The notes under the pieces were generated by a model. It searched no databases. It saw only the letters and a list, made by a program, of their open reading frames with translations, and had not been told where the DNA came from. Made by a program: the position numbers and the translations under genes. A DNA stretch of 64,000 nucleotides from Diaminobutyricibacter sp. McL0608 (GTDB taxonomy: Bacteria; Actinomycetota; Actinomycetes; Actinomycetales; Microbacteriaceae): assembly GCF_039613825.1 (NCBI RefSeq), contig NZ_CP154826.1:3906001-3970000 (forward strand), read 5' to 3'. Shown one piece after another: positions 46,278 through 55,258 of the stretch. Numbering within the stretch: the first letter of the stretch is position 1; the number at the start of each line of letters is the position of its first letter.

Positions 46278-47570
46278 ATGAAGCAATCACACAGGAGCCG
46301 ACGGACTCGGCTTGCATGGCTCGCAATTCCCGCCGCTGCCGGACTTCTCCTCGCGGGGTGTTCGAGCTCGGGAACGTCGTCTGCGAAGGAACCCCAGACG
46401 ATCACTTTCGCATTCGGTGCGACGAACGACCAGGACAAGGCGGCCTACGTCAACCTGGTCGACGGGTTCGAAAAAGAGAACAAGGGCGTCACGGTGACGC
46501 CCCTCAACCTGCCCACCCAGAGTTACGCGACGGCGATCGCCACCCGGGTGCAGGGTGGTAACGCACCCGACACGTTCTATGCAGAAGGCGGCACCGGACA
46601 GGCCGACTCGATCATCCCGTTCGCGAAGGCCGGTCAACTACTCGAACTCAACGACGCGGCGATCAAGCGGGCGCTTCCCTCGGATCAGAAGGATCTGTGG
46701 ACCTACAACGGCAAGATCTACGGTGTGCCGCTCGGAACGCAGTCGAACGGTGTCATCTACAACGACGACCTGGCCAAGTCCATCGGTGTGAACATCGATG
46801 CGTCGACCAGCCTCGACGACATCATCGCGCAGTGCGGTGCCGCTCGTGCCAAGGGCAAGACGGTCTACGGACTCGCCGGATCCACGTACCAGAACAACGG
46901 CATCCTCGCGGTGGCGCTCGCCACGTCGACCGTGTACGGCCCGAATAAGAACTGGAACAAGGACCGCGCTGACAACAAGACCACCTTCGCCGGCACCAAA
47001 GGCTGGACGACGGCACTCGACTCGATCAAGAAGATGTACGACGCCGGATGCTTCCAGGACGGCGCGACAAGCGCCGGGTTCGATGCGCTGACCAACGGCG
47101 CGTCCTCGGGGAAGATCCTCGGCTTCTTCGCTCCGAGCGCCGCGGCGCAGCAGATCATGCAGGCGGCGGGTGGACACGTCAAGCTCATTGCGCTGCCTGT
47201 CGCGGCTCCCAGCGGCACGAAGACCTACCTGTCACTGAGCGCCGACCAGAGCGTTGCCGCCAGCGCTAAGACGAAGAGTCCGAAGCTCGCCGAGAACTTC
47301 CTGAAGTACATCGTCTCGGATGCGGGCCAGCAGACGTACTCGACCGCGACAGGCACGATCCCGGTGAACGCCGGCCGGACCTCGACGCTCCTGCCGCAGT
47401 ACGAGTCGATCAAGGACATGATCTCGTCGAACGACACCCGCGGGTATGCGCCGACAGCATGGCCGAACGCCAAGATATACACCGACCTCGGCAACGGAGT
47501 GCAGGGCATCCTGACCGGCCAGATGACGACCAAGCAGGTGCTTGAGCAGATGGACACCGACTGGGGTTGA
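46278..47570 (+). CDS. ABC transporter substrate-binding lipoprotein
   Basis: 430 aa. Signal sequence MKQSHRSRRTRLAW then hydrophobic core and LLAGC, lipidated Cys28. Family-1 sugar binder features: FAFGATNDQDKAAY, ALPSDQKDLWTYNGKIYGVP (cited as WTYNGKIYGVP) and ENFLKYIVSDAGQQ. It starts the second import operon, followed by two permeases. Being controlled by a NodD-like LysR and followed by a GH106-like enzyme and a lyase set, it may bind flavonoid or phenolic glycosides rather than plain sugars. Confidence 0.93.
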   Translation: MKQSHRSRRTRLAWLAIPAAAGLLLAGCSSSGTSSAKEPQTITFAFGATNDQDKAAYVNLVDGFEKENKGVTVTPLNLPTQSYATAIATRVQGGNAPDTFYAEGGTGQADSIIPFAKAGQLLELNDAAIKRALPSDQKDLWTYNGKIYGVPLGTQSNGVIYNDDLAKSIGVNIDASTSLDDIIAQCGAARAKGKTVYGLAGSTYQNNGILAVALATSTVYGPNKNWNKDRADNKTTFAGTKGWTTALDSIKKMYDAGCFQDGATSAGFDALTNGASSGKILGFFAPSAAAQQIMQAAGGHVKLIALPVAAPSGTKTYLSLSADQSVAASAKTKSPKLAENFLKYIVSDAGQQTYSTATGTIPVNAGRTSTLLPQYESIKDMISSNDTRGYAPTAWPNAKIYTDLGNGVQGILTGQMTTKQVLEQMDTDWG

Positions 47571-47636
47571 TCCGGTGATTCGGTGGCCGGACCATGACGG
47601 TACCGGCCACCGATCTTCGGCGAAAGGGACGAATCG

Positions 47637-48584
47637 ATGACGATGCAGACCGAAGCGCACACCACCGCAGGAAGCAGCGGGCCCGCACGGGCTCCGCGTC
47701 GCGACCCCCGCAAGAAGTCGTACCATGTGCGACTCGGCAGCTGGTGGTGGGCACTTCCCGCACTCGTACTGATGGTGATCGTGATCTATGTCACCACGAT
47801 TGCGGGCGGGTTCTTCGCATTCACTAACTGGTCGGGCCTTGGACCCTTCGACTTCGTCGGCTTTCAGAATTTCGTCAAGATCTTCAAGACCCCGGAACTC
47901 GTCGGGTCGTTGTGGAACACGTTGTTCCTCGCCGTTGGATTCCTGATCCTCACCAACGTGTTCGGTCTGCTCTTCGCCCTGGCGCTGAACCGCGGCCTGA
48001 AGTCCCGCTACGTTCTGCGCACGCTGGTGTTCATGCCGGTCGTGGTCGCCCCGATCGCGGTCTCGTACATCTGGAAGTTCATCTTCGATTACAACGGTCC
48101 GCTGAACGGCATGATGACCGGCATCGGGCTCCCCAAGCAGAATTGGCTGGCCAGCCCCAGCCTGGCGATCTGGTGCGTGCTGATCGTGATGGTGTGGCAG
48201 AACATCGGCTTCGTCATGGTCATCTACCTCGCGGGCCTTGCCACTGTGCCCGTCGAGATGGAAGAGGCCGCAGCACTCGACGGGGCCAGCACCTTCCGCC
48301 GGTTCCGGTATGTCGTTCTGCCGATGATCAATCCCTCGGTCGCGATCGCCACGACGCTGACGCTGATCCAGGGGCTGCGCGTGTTCGACCAGGTCGTCGC
48401 GCTCACCGGCGGCGGTCCCGCCGGAGCGACCCAGACACTGGCGCTCGAGGTCTACCAGACAGCGTTCACGTACCAGGAGTTCGGTTTCGGTGCCGCCCTC
48501 GCTCTCCTGCTCAGCCTGCTGATCCTGATCTTCTCCATCGCACAACAGTGGGCGACCCGCAGCCGCTCCGGCCAGGAGGCATGA
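47637..48584 (+). CDS. ABC transporter permease (MalF type)
   Basis: 315 aa. A charged N-terminus (GPARAPRRDPRKKSYH) is followed by six helices. The EAA loop is EEAAALDGASTFRRFRYVVLP, cited as EEAAALDGAS, at ~206-226. AAAGGGACG lies 7 bp before the ATG at 47637; a second ATG follows 6 bp later. Works with the binding protein upstream and the permease downstream. Confidence 0.92.
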   Translation: MTMQTEAHTTAGSSGPARAPRRDPRKKSYHVRLGSWWWALPALVLMVIVIYVTTIAGGFFAFTNWSGLGPFDFVGFQNFVKIFKTPELVGSLWNTLFLAVGFLILTNVFGLLFALALNRGLKSRYVLRTLVFMPVVVAPIAVSYIWKFIFDYNGPLNGMMTGIGLPKQNWLASPSLAIWCVLIVMVWQNIGFVMVIYLAGLATVPVEMEEAAALDGASTFRRFRYVVLPMINPSVAIATTLTLIQGLRVFDQVVALTGGGPAGATQTLALEVYQTAFTYQEFGFGAALALLLSLLILIFSIAQQWATRSRSGQEA

Positions 48585-48587
48585 GCC

Positions 48588-49430
48588 GTGTTCCGCTATA
48601 CGAAGAAGACGCTGACGGTCGAGATCATCACGATCCTGGCGGCCGCCATCCTGCTGCTGCCGTTCTGGATCCTGCTGATGGGCTCACTCAAGTCACTCCC
48701 GGAAGTGCTGAGCTCTTCCGCGGTCGCCCCGCCATCGCATCCGACGCTCGACGCCTTCGTCACGTTGCTCTCGCCCGCCTCGTCATCGTCAGGCAATATC
48801 TGGGCAGGACTGGCCTCCAGCGTAACCATCACGGTCGGCAGCATCGTCCTGCTCGTGGTGCTCGGCTCGATCGCCGCCTACGGCATCGCCCGGTCGACGA
48901 GCCGGTGGAGCCGCCGGGCCTACTACCTCTTTCTCGTAGCGATCCTCCTGCCCACCCAGCTCGGCACGCTGCCGCTGTACATCGGTGCGCGCACAGTGGG
49001 CCTGGTCGGCAACCCGTGGGGCATGGTGCTCATCTACACCGGGATGCTGCTGCCGCTGTCGGTGTTCCTGTACGCGAACTTCTTCCGGAATCTCAGCCAG
49101 GAATACGAGGAGGCCGCCGTCATCGACGGCGCCAACCGGTACCAGGTGTTCTGGCGGGTCGTCTTCCCCCTGATGTCGCCCGCGACCGGCACCGTCGCCA
49201 TCCTGGCCGGTCTCATCGTCTGGAACGACTTCTTCACGGCCCTGATCTTCCTCAACGGCACGGCGTACCAGACGCTCCCGGTCGTGATGTACAGCTACGT
49301 CGGATCGCTCGTCTCGCAGTGGAACCTGATCTTCGCAGTCGTCATCGTCTCGATGATCCCGATCCTCGCCTTCTACGCCTTCGCGCAGAAGAAGTTCATC
49401 CAGGGGTACGCGGGCGGACTCAAGGGCTGA
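48588..49430 (+). CDS. ABC transporter permease (MalG type)
   Basis: 280 aa with six helices. The GTG start at 48588 is 3 bp after the previous stop, with CCAGGAGG upstream. EAA loop: EEAAVIDGANRYQVFWRVVFP, cited as EEAAVIDGAN, at ~171-191. The gene is 6 bp ahead of the GH106-like gene, so transport and deglycosylation are linked. As with the first importer, no ATPase is encoded nearby. Confidence 0.92.
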   Translation: MFRYTKKTLTVEIITILAAAILLLPFWILLMGSLKSLPEVLSSSAVAPPSHPTLDAFVTLLSPASSSSGNIWAGLASSVTITVGSIVLLVVLGSIAAYGIARSTSRWSRRAYYLFLVAILLPTQLGTLPLYIGARTVGLVGNPWGMVLIYTGMLLPLSVFLYANFFRNLSQEYEEAAVIDGANRYQVFWRVVFPLMSPATGTVAILAGLIVWNDFFTALIFLNGTAYQTLPVVMYSYVGSLVSQWNLIFAVVIVSMIPILAFYAFAQKKFIQGYAGGLKG

Positions 49431-49436
49431 CGGCAC

Positions 49437-52061
49437 ATGACTCTCGAACGGCTGCGCGACGTCACCGACGGGGTCGTGCCGAACTCGATCATGCCGCTCT
49501 TCTGGCAGAAGGGCGGACCCACCGAGGTCGTGCGCGAGGAGATGGAGCGCATCGGCGACGCGGGAATCGGCGCCGTCATCCTCGAGGCGCGACCGCACCC
49601 GGAGTTCCTCGGCGACGGGTGGTGGCGCGACGTCGACGCTGTACTCGAGATCGCCCGACGACGGAACATGAAGGTCTGGTTCTTCGACGATGACACGTTC
49701 CCTACCGGCCACGCGGGCGGTGCCGTAGAAGCGGCGGCACCCGATGTGCAGCGGCACTTCCTCACCGAGAGACACGCCGATGTGGTCGGACCCGCCCGTG
49801 GTGGGTCGCTCATCGTCGATCGCCGAAAGTTCTGGGGGCCCGAGGCGGCCTCGGACCCTGGTCGCCTCCTTCACGTGCTGGCGTACCCGCGGGCGGAGTG
49901 CTCTGACGAACTGACCGGCGAACCGGTCGACCTCACCGACCGCATCGTGGATGGAGTGCTGTATTGGGACATCCCTGATGGCTGGTGGCGGGTCTTCTTC
50001 GTCTCTGTCACGGCGGACGGCGGCAGTGACCCGCACGCTCACCACATCGACTATCTCAACGCGACCTCGACGCAACTGCTCATCGACAGCGTGTACGAGC
50101 GCATCCACGAGCGGTACGCCGACGAGTTCGGCTCCACGATCGCGGGATTCTTCAGCGACGAGCCCGGACTCTACAACGACCCGGACACGTTCGACTTCGG
50201 CTCACAACTCGGCAAGCCCGTGCCGCTGCCCTGGAACGACGACGTCGCAGCTGCGTTGTCGGAGAAGCTCGGCACGGATGCTGCATCCCTTCTGCCGCAA
50301 CTGTGGTGGCCGGCCGGCGGTCGGGAACGTGAGATCCGTTACGCGTTCATGGATGTCGTGACGCGCCTGTACTCCGACAACTTCAGCCGGCGGCTCGGTG
50401 ACTGGTGCCGCGCCCATGGTGTCGAGTACATCGGGCACGTCATCGAGGACAACGGCGCTCACGCGCATCTCGGCCCCGGCGTCGGGCACTACTTCCGGGC
50501 GATGGCCGGGCAGGACATGGCCGGGATCGACATCATCGGCGGACAGGTGATCCCAGGCTTCTCGCGCGGCCCGTTCGGCAACGTGTCGGGCGCCGCAGAC
50601 GGCGAGTTCTTCCACTTCGGACTGGCCAAGCTCGCCTCATCCGCCGCGCATCTCGACCCGCTCAAGCAGGGCCGTGCGATGTGCGAGACGATCGGAGCGT
50701 ACGGCTGGTATGCGGGGCTGCGCCTCTTCACCTGGCTGACCAACCACCTCCTGGTGCGCGGGGTGACGCACGTCGTTCCGCACGCGTTCTCGCCGGCACC
50801 GTTCCCGGACCCGGATTGCCCGCCGCACTTCTTCGCGCAGGGCAACAACCCGCAGTACCGGCACCATCACCTGCTCAGCGAATACACGAACCGTCTCAGC
50901 CACCTGCTTCAGGGCGGAACGCACATCGCTCCGTTCGCCGTGCTCTACCATGCGGATGCCGAATGGCTGGGCGACGCGATGCCGAGTGAGCGACCGATGC
51001 GGCTGCTGATGGAGGCGCAGCTGGACGCCGACATCCTGCCTGCCGACATACTTTCCGGCGCGGGCAGCGCAGGTTCGGCGCTCGCCGTGGGAGGCGAGAC
51101 CTACGACGCATTGATCGTGCCGGGGAGTGCCTTTCTGCCCGAGCATGTCGCCCGCGAGCTGCTGCGCCTCGACGATGCCGGCGTTCCGGTGGTCTTCGTC
51201 GATGAGGTGCCCGAAGTCGCAGGCGCCGACCCGACCGCGCTCCGAACGCGGTTCCGGGCGGTTCGACAGCGGGGGCTGGTCGCGGCCGTCAGCGGGATGA
51301 CCCAGCGTGCCGTGAGGCTGGACCGGCCGGCCTCGTCGCTCCGGGTGCTCCGTATCGACCAGGGCGAGGCGGATGTCGTCATGCTCGTGAACGAGTCCGT
51401 ACGCGACGCCGTGCGCATCTCTGCGACGATCCCCCGTCGCGGACAGGCGATCGCACTGGACGCCTTCACTGGAACACTGACGGCCGTGCCGAGCGGGAAC
51501 GGTCCGGATTCCACGATCGTCGACATCGAACTCGGCCCGGGCGGCACCGCGCTGCTGATCGTCGGCCGGCGGTCTGCGTGGGATGGGATCGCGGTCCTCC
51601 CCGCAGTCGTGCGCGGCACCGGCGAAGAGCTCGCGTCCACGTGGTCGATCACGATCGCCTCAGCGCTGGAGTATCCCGCGTTCACCGACTGGCAGGAGCT
51701 CGACGAACTTCGTCCGCTGAGCGACCCCGACCTTCTTCCGCGATTCAGCGGTACCGCGCGCTACACGACCGACTTCGATTTCGAGAGCGTCGGAGACCGA
51801 CACGTCCTCGACCTCGGCGAGGTTTTCGAGCTCGCGACGGTGCGCCTCAACGGCGTCGATCTCGGCACGCGCATCGCGCCCCCGTATGTGTTCGACGTGC
51901 CTGACGGCATCCTTGCCGCGCGCAACACGATCGAGATCGAGGTCACGAACACACTCGCCAAGGCACAGCCCGACTTCTTCTCCGCTTTCGCCCAGCAGGA
52001 TCCGACCGGCCTGCTCGGCCCGGTGACGATCGCGCCGCTGGTGCAAGGAGCGTCGGAATGA
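49437..52061 (+). CDS. GH106-like glycoside hydrolase (alpha-L-rhamnosidase-like)
   Basis: 874 aa, no signal peptide. N-terminal barrel motifs: IMPLFWQKGGP, ILEARPHPEF, WFFDDDTFPTGHAGG, and GFFSDEPGLYND, which supplies a candidate catalytic Asp-Glu. A middle domain (YIGHVIEDN, HAFSPAPFPDPDCPPHFF) and a C-terminal jelly-roll sugar-binding domain (~770-870; GEVFELATVRLNGVDLGTR) follow. The overall layout resembles GH106 alpha-L-rhamnosidases and related unclassified hydrolases. Rhamnose is common on flavonoid glycosides, which would fit the neighbouring lyase genes. Family assignment is moderate; specificity is not established. Its stop overlaps the NTF2-like gene. Confidence 0.72.
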   Translation: MTLERLRDVTDGVVPNSIMPLFWQKGGPTEVVREEMERIGDAGIGAVILEARPHPEFLGDGWWRDVDAVLEIARRRNMKVWFFDDDTFPTGHAGGAVEAAAPDVQRHFLTERHADVVGPARGGSLIVDRRKFWGPEAASDPGRLLHVLAYPRAECSDELTGEPVDLTDRIVDGVLYWDIPDGWWRVFFVSVTADGGSDPHAHHIDYLNATSTQLLIDSVYERIHERYADEFGSTIAGFFSDEPGLYNDPDTFDFGSQLGKPVPLPWNDDVAAALSEKLGTDAASLLPQLWWPAGGREREIRYAFMDVVTRLYSDNFSRRLGDWCRAHGVEYIGHVIEDNGAHAHLGPGVGHYFRAMAGQDMAGIDIIGGQVIPGFSRGPFGNVSGAADGEFFHFGLAKLASSAAHLDPLKQGRAMCETIGAYGWYAGLRLFTWLTNHLLVRGVTHVVPHAFSPAPFPDPDCPPHFFAQGNNPQYRHHHLLSEYTNRLSHLLQGGTHIAPFAVLYHADAEWLGDAMPSERPMRLLMEAQLDADILPADILSGAGSAGSALAVGGETYDALIVPGSAFLPEHVARELLRLDDAGVPVVFVDEVPEVAGADPTALRTRFRAVRQRGLVAAVSGMTQRAVRLDRPASSLRVLRIDQGEADVVMLVNESVRDAVRISATIPRRGQAIALDAFTGTLTAVPSGNGPDSTIVDIELGPGGTALLIVGRRSAWDGIAVLPAVVRGTGEELASTWSITIASALEYPAFTDWQELDELRPLSDPDLLPRFSGTARYTTDFDFESVGDRHVLDLGEVFELATVRLNGVDLGTRIAPPYVFDVPDGILAARNTIEIEVTNTLAKAQPDFFSAFAQQDPTGLLGPVTIAPLVQGASE

Positions 52062-52429
52062 CCGGGAATCGCGCCGCATTCGAACAGTTCTGCGACCTCT
52101 TCTATACGCAGAAGAGAGTCGCGGATGCGTTCGCCTACCTCGTCTCGGACGACTACATCCAGCACAACCCGACGCTCGCCGACGGGCCTGCGGCCGCGGT
52201 CGAGGCGCTGACGCCGAAATTCGGCGGCAACCCCGATGCGCGGTTCGAGATCCAGCGGATCCTCGTCGACGGCGACCTCGCGATGGTGCACGTCAGGGCT
52301 TCGAGCACTGGTCGGCCGGACGCCGCTGTCGCCGACATCTACCGCTTCGACGACGGAAAGCTCGTCGAACACTGGGACGTCCTCCAGGCCGTCCCGGAGA
52401 ACCCTGCCCACGACCATCCGATGTTCTGA
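52058..52429 (+). CDS. NTF2-like (SnoaL-type) small protein
   Basis: 123 aa, a single cone-shaped NTF2/SnoaL fold. Motifs are FCDLFYTQKRVADAFAYLVSDDYIQHNP, cited as YIQHNP, and YRFDDGKLVEHWDVLQ, hallmarks of the predicted SnoaL-like aldol-condensation group. Coupled by ATGA to the GH106-like gene and followed by a barrel and a GMC oxidase. Possible roles are isomerisation or elimination on a keto-sugar, or handling of the aglycone. No experimental guidance is available for this placement. Confidence 0.8.
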   Translation: MTGNRAAFEQFCDLFYTQKRVADAFAYLVSDDYIQHNPTLADGPAAAVEALTPKFGGNPDARFEIQRILVDGDLAMVHVRASSTGRPDAAVADIYRFDDGKLVEHWDVLQAVPENPAHDHPMF

Positions 52430-52457
52430 AACGCCACGATCCGAAACGAGAGACGAC

Positions 52458-53252
52458 ATGTATCAACTCGCCCCCAACATCGAACTGCTCTTCACCGAGG
52501 CAGGGGACTACCACGACCGCGTACGGGCAGCGGCTGCGGCGGGCTTCACCGCCGTCGAGATGTGGGGTCCGACCGGCGTGGACGCACCCGCGAAGCCCAA
52601 GGACATCCCCGCTCTCAAGGCGGCGCTCGAGGAGACCGGAACGACTCTGACCGCCCAGCTCTCCGAGCCGCGCACCCAGTTCATGATCCCGCCGCGGGAC
52701 CACTCGGAGTTCTACCGCAAGCTCGATGAGGGCGTCGATATCGCCCACGAACTCGCCTGCACGCGCATCGTGGTCGGGAGCGGCACCGGGTTCGGGGGCA
52801 GCAAACGCCAGACCCAGCTCGACGAGCTCGCCGAGATCTATCGCAAGGCGATCGCGCAGATCGAGGGCTCGGGCATCACCCTCGTTCTCGAAGCGGTGAA
52901 CGTTCGTGTCGACCACCCCGGTTCACTGCTCGACCGCACCGCCGAGTCCGCTTATGTCACGCGCGGTGTCGACTCCCCGTTCTTCGGCATCCTGTACGAC
53001 CTGTACCACTCGACAGTGGAAGGCGAGGACCCGGCTGTCGAGCTGGCCGGCGCCGGGGAGCTCGTCAAGTACGTTCAGATCGCGGACGCCCCGGGACGTG
53101 GCGAACCCGGCTCGGGCTCGATCGACTGGCCGAGCGCGCTGGGCATCCTGCGCGGATCCGGCTATGACGGCCCCATCGGTCTCGAGTACTACCCGACGCA
53201 GGAGTCGTCGGCGTCCGTCGCCCTGATCCGCGACCTGGCGGCGACGGCGTGA
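52458..53252 (+). CDS. Hydroxypyruvate isomerase-like TIM-barrel protein
   Basis: 264 aa, xylose-isomerase-like barrel of the Hyi subgroup. Key segments: GFTAVEMWGPTG (Glu), RIVVGSGTGFGG, LVLEAVNVRVDHPG (Glu ligand), GILYDLYHSTVEGED (Asp and His), KYVQIADAPGRGEPGSGSID (His replaced within QIAD motif) and IGLEYYPT (Glu). The expected chemistry is aldose-ketose isomerisation of a small sugar. ACGAG lies before the ATG. Its stop overlaps the start of the frameshifted GMC gene (GTGA), so both were one unit. Confidence 0.85.
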   Translation: MYQLAPNIELLFTEAGDYHDRVRAAAAAGFTAVEMWGPTGVDAPAKPKDIPALKAALEETGTTLTAQLSEPRTQFMIPPRDHSEFYRKLDEGVDIAHELACTRIVVGSGTGFGGSKRQTQLDELAEIYRKAIAQIEGSGITLVLEAVNVRVDHPGSLLDRTAESAYVTRGVDSPFFGILYDLYHSTVEGEDPAVELAGAGELVKYVQIADAPGRGEPGSGSIDWPSALGILRGSGYDGPIGLEYYPTQESSASVALIRDLAATA

Positions 53253-54792
53253 GCAGGTATCCCGACTCCGTCGACGTCGCGATCGTGGGAAGCGGTCCGA
53301 CGGGCGCCGCGTATGCGCGGATTCTTTCCGAGGAAGTGCCGGATGCGATCGTCGCGATGTTCGAGGTCGGGCCGACCGTCTCGGACCCTCCGGGCGCGCA
53401 TGTGAAGAACATCGAGGATGCGGCCGAGCGCGCCGACGCCCAGGAACGATCGGAGGGACCGGGCGCGGGTGCTGCGACCGTGAACTCGCCCGGCGCGGTG
53501 ACGGCCGGCCTGCGCCGCGCGCGGCCGGGAACGTATCTGCTCGAGGCCGGCTTCCAGGAGCCGGACGAAGACGGGATGCCCGTCGTCGCCTTCTCGAGCA
53601 ACGTCGGCGGAATGGGTGCGCACTGGACCGGCGCCTGCCCGAGGCCCGGCGACAGCGAGCGGATCGCATTCCTCCCCGACCTCGACGAGTTGCTCGACGA
53701 GGGTGACCGGCTCCTCGGCGTCACGACAGACGCGTTCGACGGAGCGCCGTTCACGGCGCTCGTGCGCGAACGGCTCGGCGCCGCAGTCGATGATGATCGC
53801 GACCCTGAGCGGCGTGTGCAGCGGATGCCGCTCGCCGTCCACCGCCGCAGCGATGGGCGGCTCGCCTGGTCAGGATCGGACGTCGTCTTCGGCGACGCAA
53901 CGCGCAGCAACTCGAACTTCACCCTGTACGACGAATCGCTGGTGTCGCGCGTCCTGCTCGACGACGGTCGTGCGGCGGGCGTCGAGGTGCGTGACCGCCG
54001 GACCGGCGAAGTGCACACCGTTCGGGCGCGTTTCGTCGTCGTGGCCGCGGACGCGCTGCGGACCCCGCAGGTGCTGTGGGCATCCGGAATCCGTCCTCCG
54101 CCCTCGGGCGCATGCTCAACGATCAGTCGCAGGTCGTCTTCGCCACCCGCATCCGGGATGCTGCACCCGTCAGGGCCGCCGCACCGGGCGGCGACTTCGG
54201 CACCGACCAGGTGATCGACGGACCGATCAGTGAGCAGAGCGGCGTCAGCTGGGTGCCGTTCACCGACGACATGCCCTTCCACGGACAGGTCATGCAGCTG
54301 GATGCCTCGCCGATTCCGCTCGCTGACGACGACCCGGCGGTGCCTGGTTCCATCGTGGGCCTCGGGCTGTTCTGCGCGAAGGACCTGCAGTGGGACGACC
54401 GGGTCGAGTTCAGCGACGACGAACTGGACTGGTACGGGATGCCGGCCATGCGCATCCACTATCGGCTCACCGAGCGGGATCACGCAGTGATCGAGCGAGC
54501 GCAGTCCGAGATCGTCGAGCTGGCCCGGGCAGTGGGTGACCCCATCGGCGACCGGCCGTTCACCATGCCGCTCGGCGCTTCACTCCACTACCAGGGCAGC
54601 GTCCGGATGGGGGAGACGGATGACGGTCGTAGCGTCTGCAACCCCGACAGCGAAGTCTGGGCTGCGCCCGGCGTCTTCGTCGCGGGCAATGGAGTGATCC
54701 CGACCGCGACCGCGTGCAACCCGACCGTGACCTCGGTCGGACTCGCGGTGAAGGGCGCGCGTCGCATCGCGCACGGACTTGTGAAGCCATGA
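53249..54792 (+). pseudogene. GMC-type FAD oxidoreductase (CarA-like), frameshifted
   Basis: Two overlapping frames together give one complete GMC oxidase of about 514 residues. Frame one (GTG 53249 to ~54097) contains GSGPTGAAYARIL, NVGGMGAHWTGACP and ALRTPQVLWASGIRP. Frame two (from ~54100) continues with ALGRMLNDQSQVVF through SLHYQGSVRMG to TACNPTVTSV, with the catalytic His and Asn. In the paralogue at 39059 the join reads GIRPHALG, which needs six bases between the Arg and Ala codons; here only five (CCTCC, 54095-54099) are present. A one-base deletion therefore breaks the gene. It may be a real mutation or a sequencing error. Confidence 0.85.
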
Positions 54793-54796
54793 GCTC

Positions 54797-54825
54797 TTGC
54801 TTATGTCTAAATCCGACATTAGAGT
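54797..54825 (+). promoter_or_regulatory. Internal promoter with inverted repeat
   Basis: TTGCTT (54797-54802), 17-bp spacer, TAGAGT (54820-54825). The spacer is filled by the inverted repeat ATGTC-N7-GACAT (54803-54819), so a repressor bound there would block polymerase. The left end reads GCTTATGTC, sharing GCTTATGT with the site at 46144. Confidence 0.55.
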
Positions 54826-54859
54826 GTAGAAACAAAGACAAAGTAGTCAAGGAGGAGCT

Positions 54860-55258
54860 GTGATCCCCGATCGCATCATCGAGCAAGGAACGCTCAGAAC
54901 CGACGGCCGGCGTGCGGCGGTCGAAGTGCGCATCCCCTGGTACCGGGCACTCCCGGCGTCGTGCATCGCGGACGCCGCGCTCGCGATCGATGGAATCGCC
55001 GCACCAGCGGACTCACTGCGCTGGGAGCTGAACGGACAGGTCCGCACCTTCGCCGAGATGCGCGACGACACCGACGAATGGTGGTTCCCGCTCGACTCGG
55101 CGGTGCTCTCGGGTGACGTCCCGATCGCTGCGGACGACGCCGAGCATGAGGTCTCGGTCGATCTGACGCTCTACATCCCCTACATCGTCATCGGCGACGA
55201 CGAGGTGCTCCACATCGAGGAGCACGACTCGAAGAACATGAAAGCGGTGACGGCATGA
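54860..55258 (+). CDS. DUF6379-type beta subunit of a C-glycoside lyase (CarC-like)
   Basis: 132 aa from a GTG with a perfect AAGGAGGAG upstream. The beta-domain pattern is VEVRIPWYRALPAS, LRWELNGQ, and VDLTLYIPYIVIGDDEV. It is coupled by ATGA to the barrel gene at 55255, making a CarC-CarB pair in the same order as 40638-41036. The C-terminal His/Glu-rich tail (LHIEEHDSK) is specific to this copy. First gene of the third transcription unit, under its own promoter. Confidence 0.78.
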   Translation: MIPDRIIEQGTLRTDGRRAAVEVRIPWYRALPASCIADAALAIDGIAAPADSLRWELNGQVRTFAEMRDDTDEWWFPLDSAVLSGDVPIAADDAEHEVSVDLTLYIPYIVIGDDEVLHIEEHDSKNMKAVTA

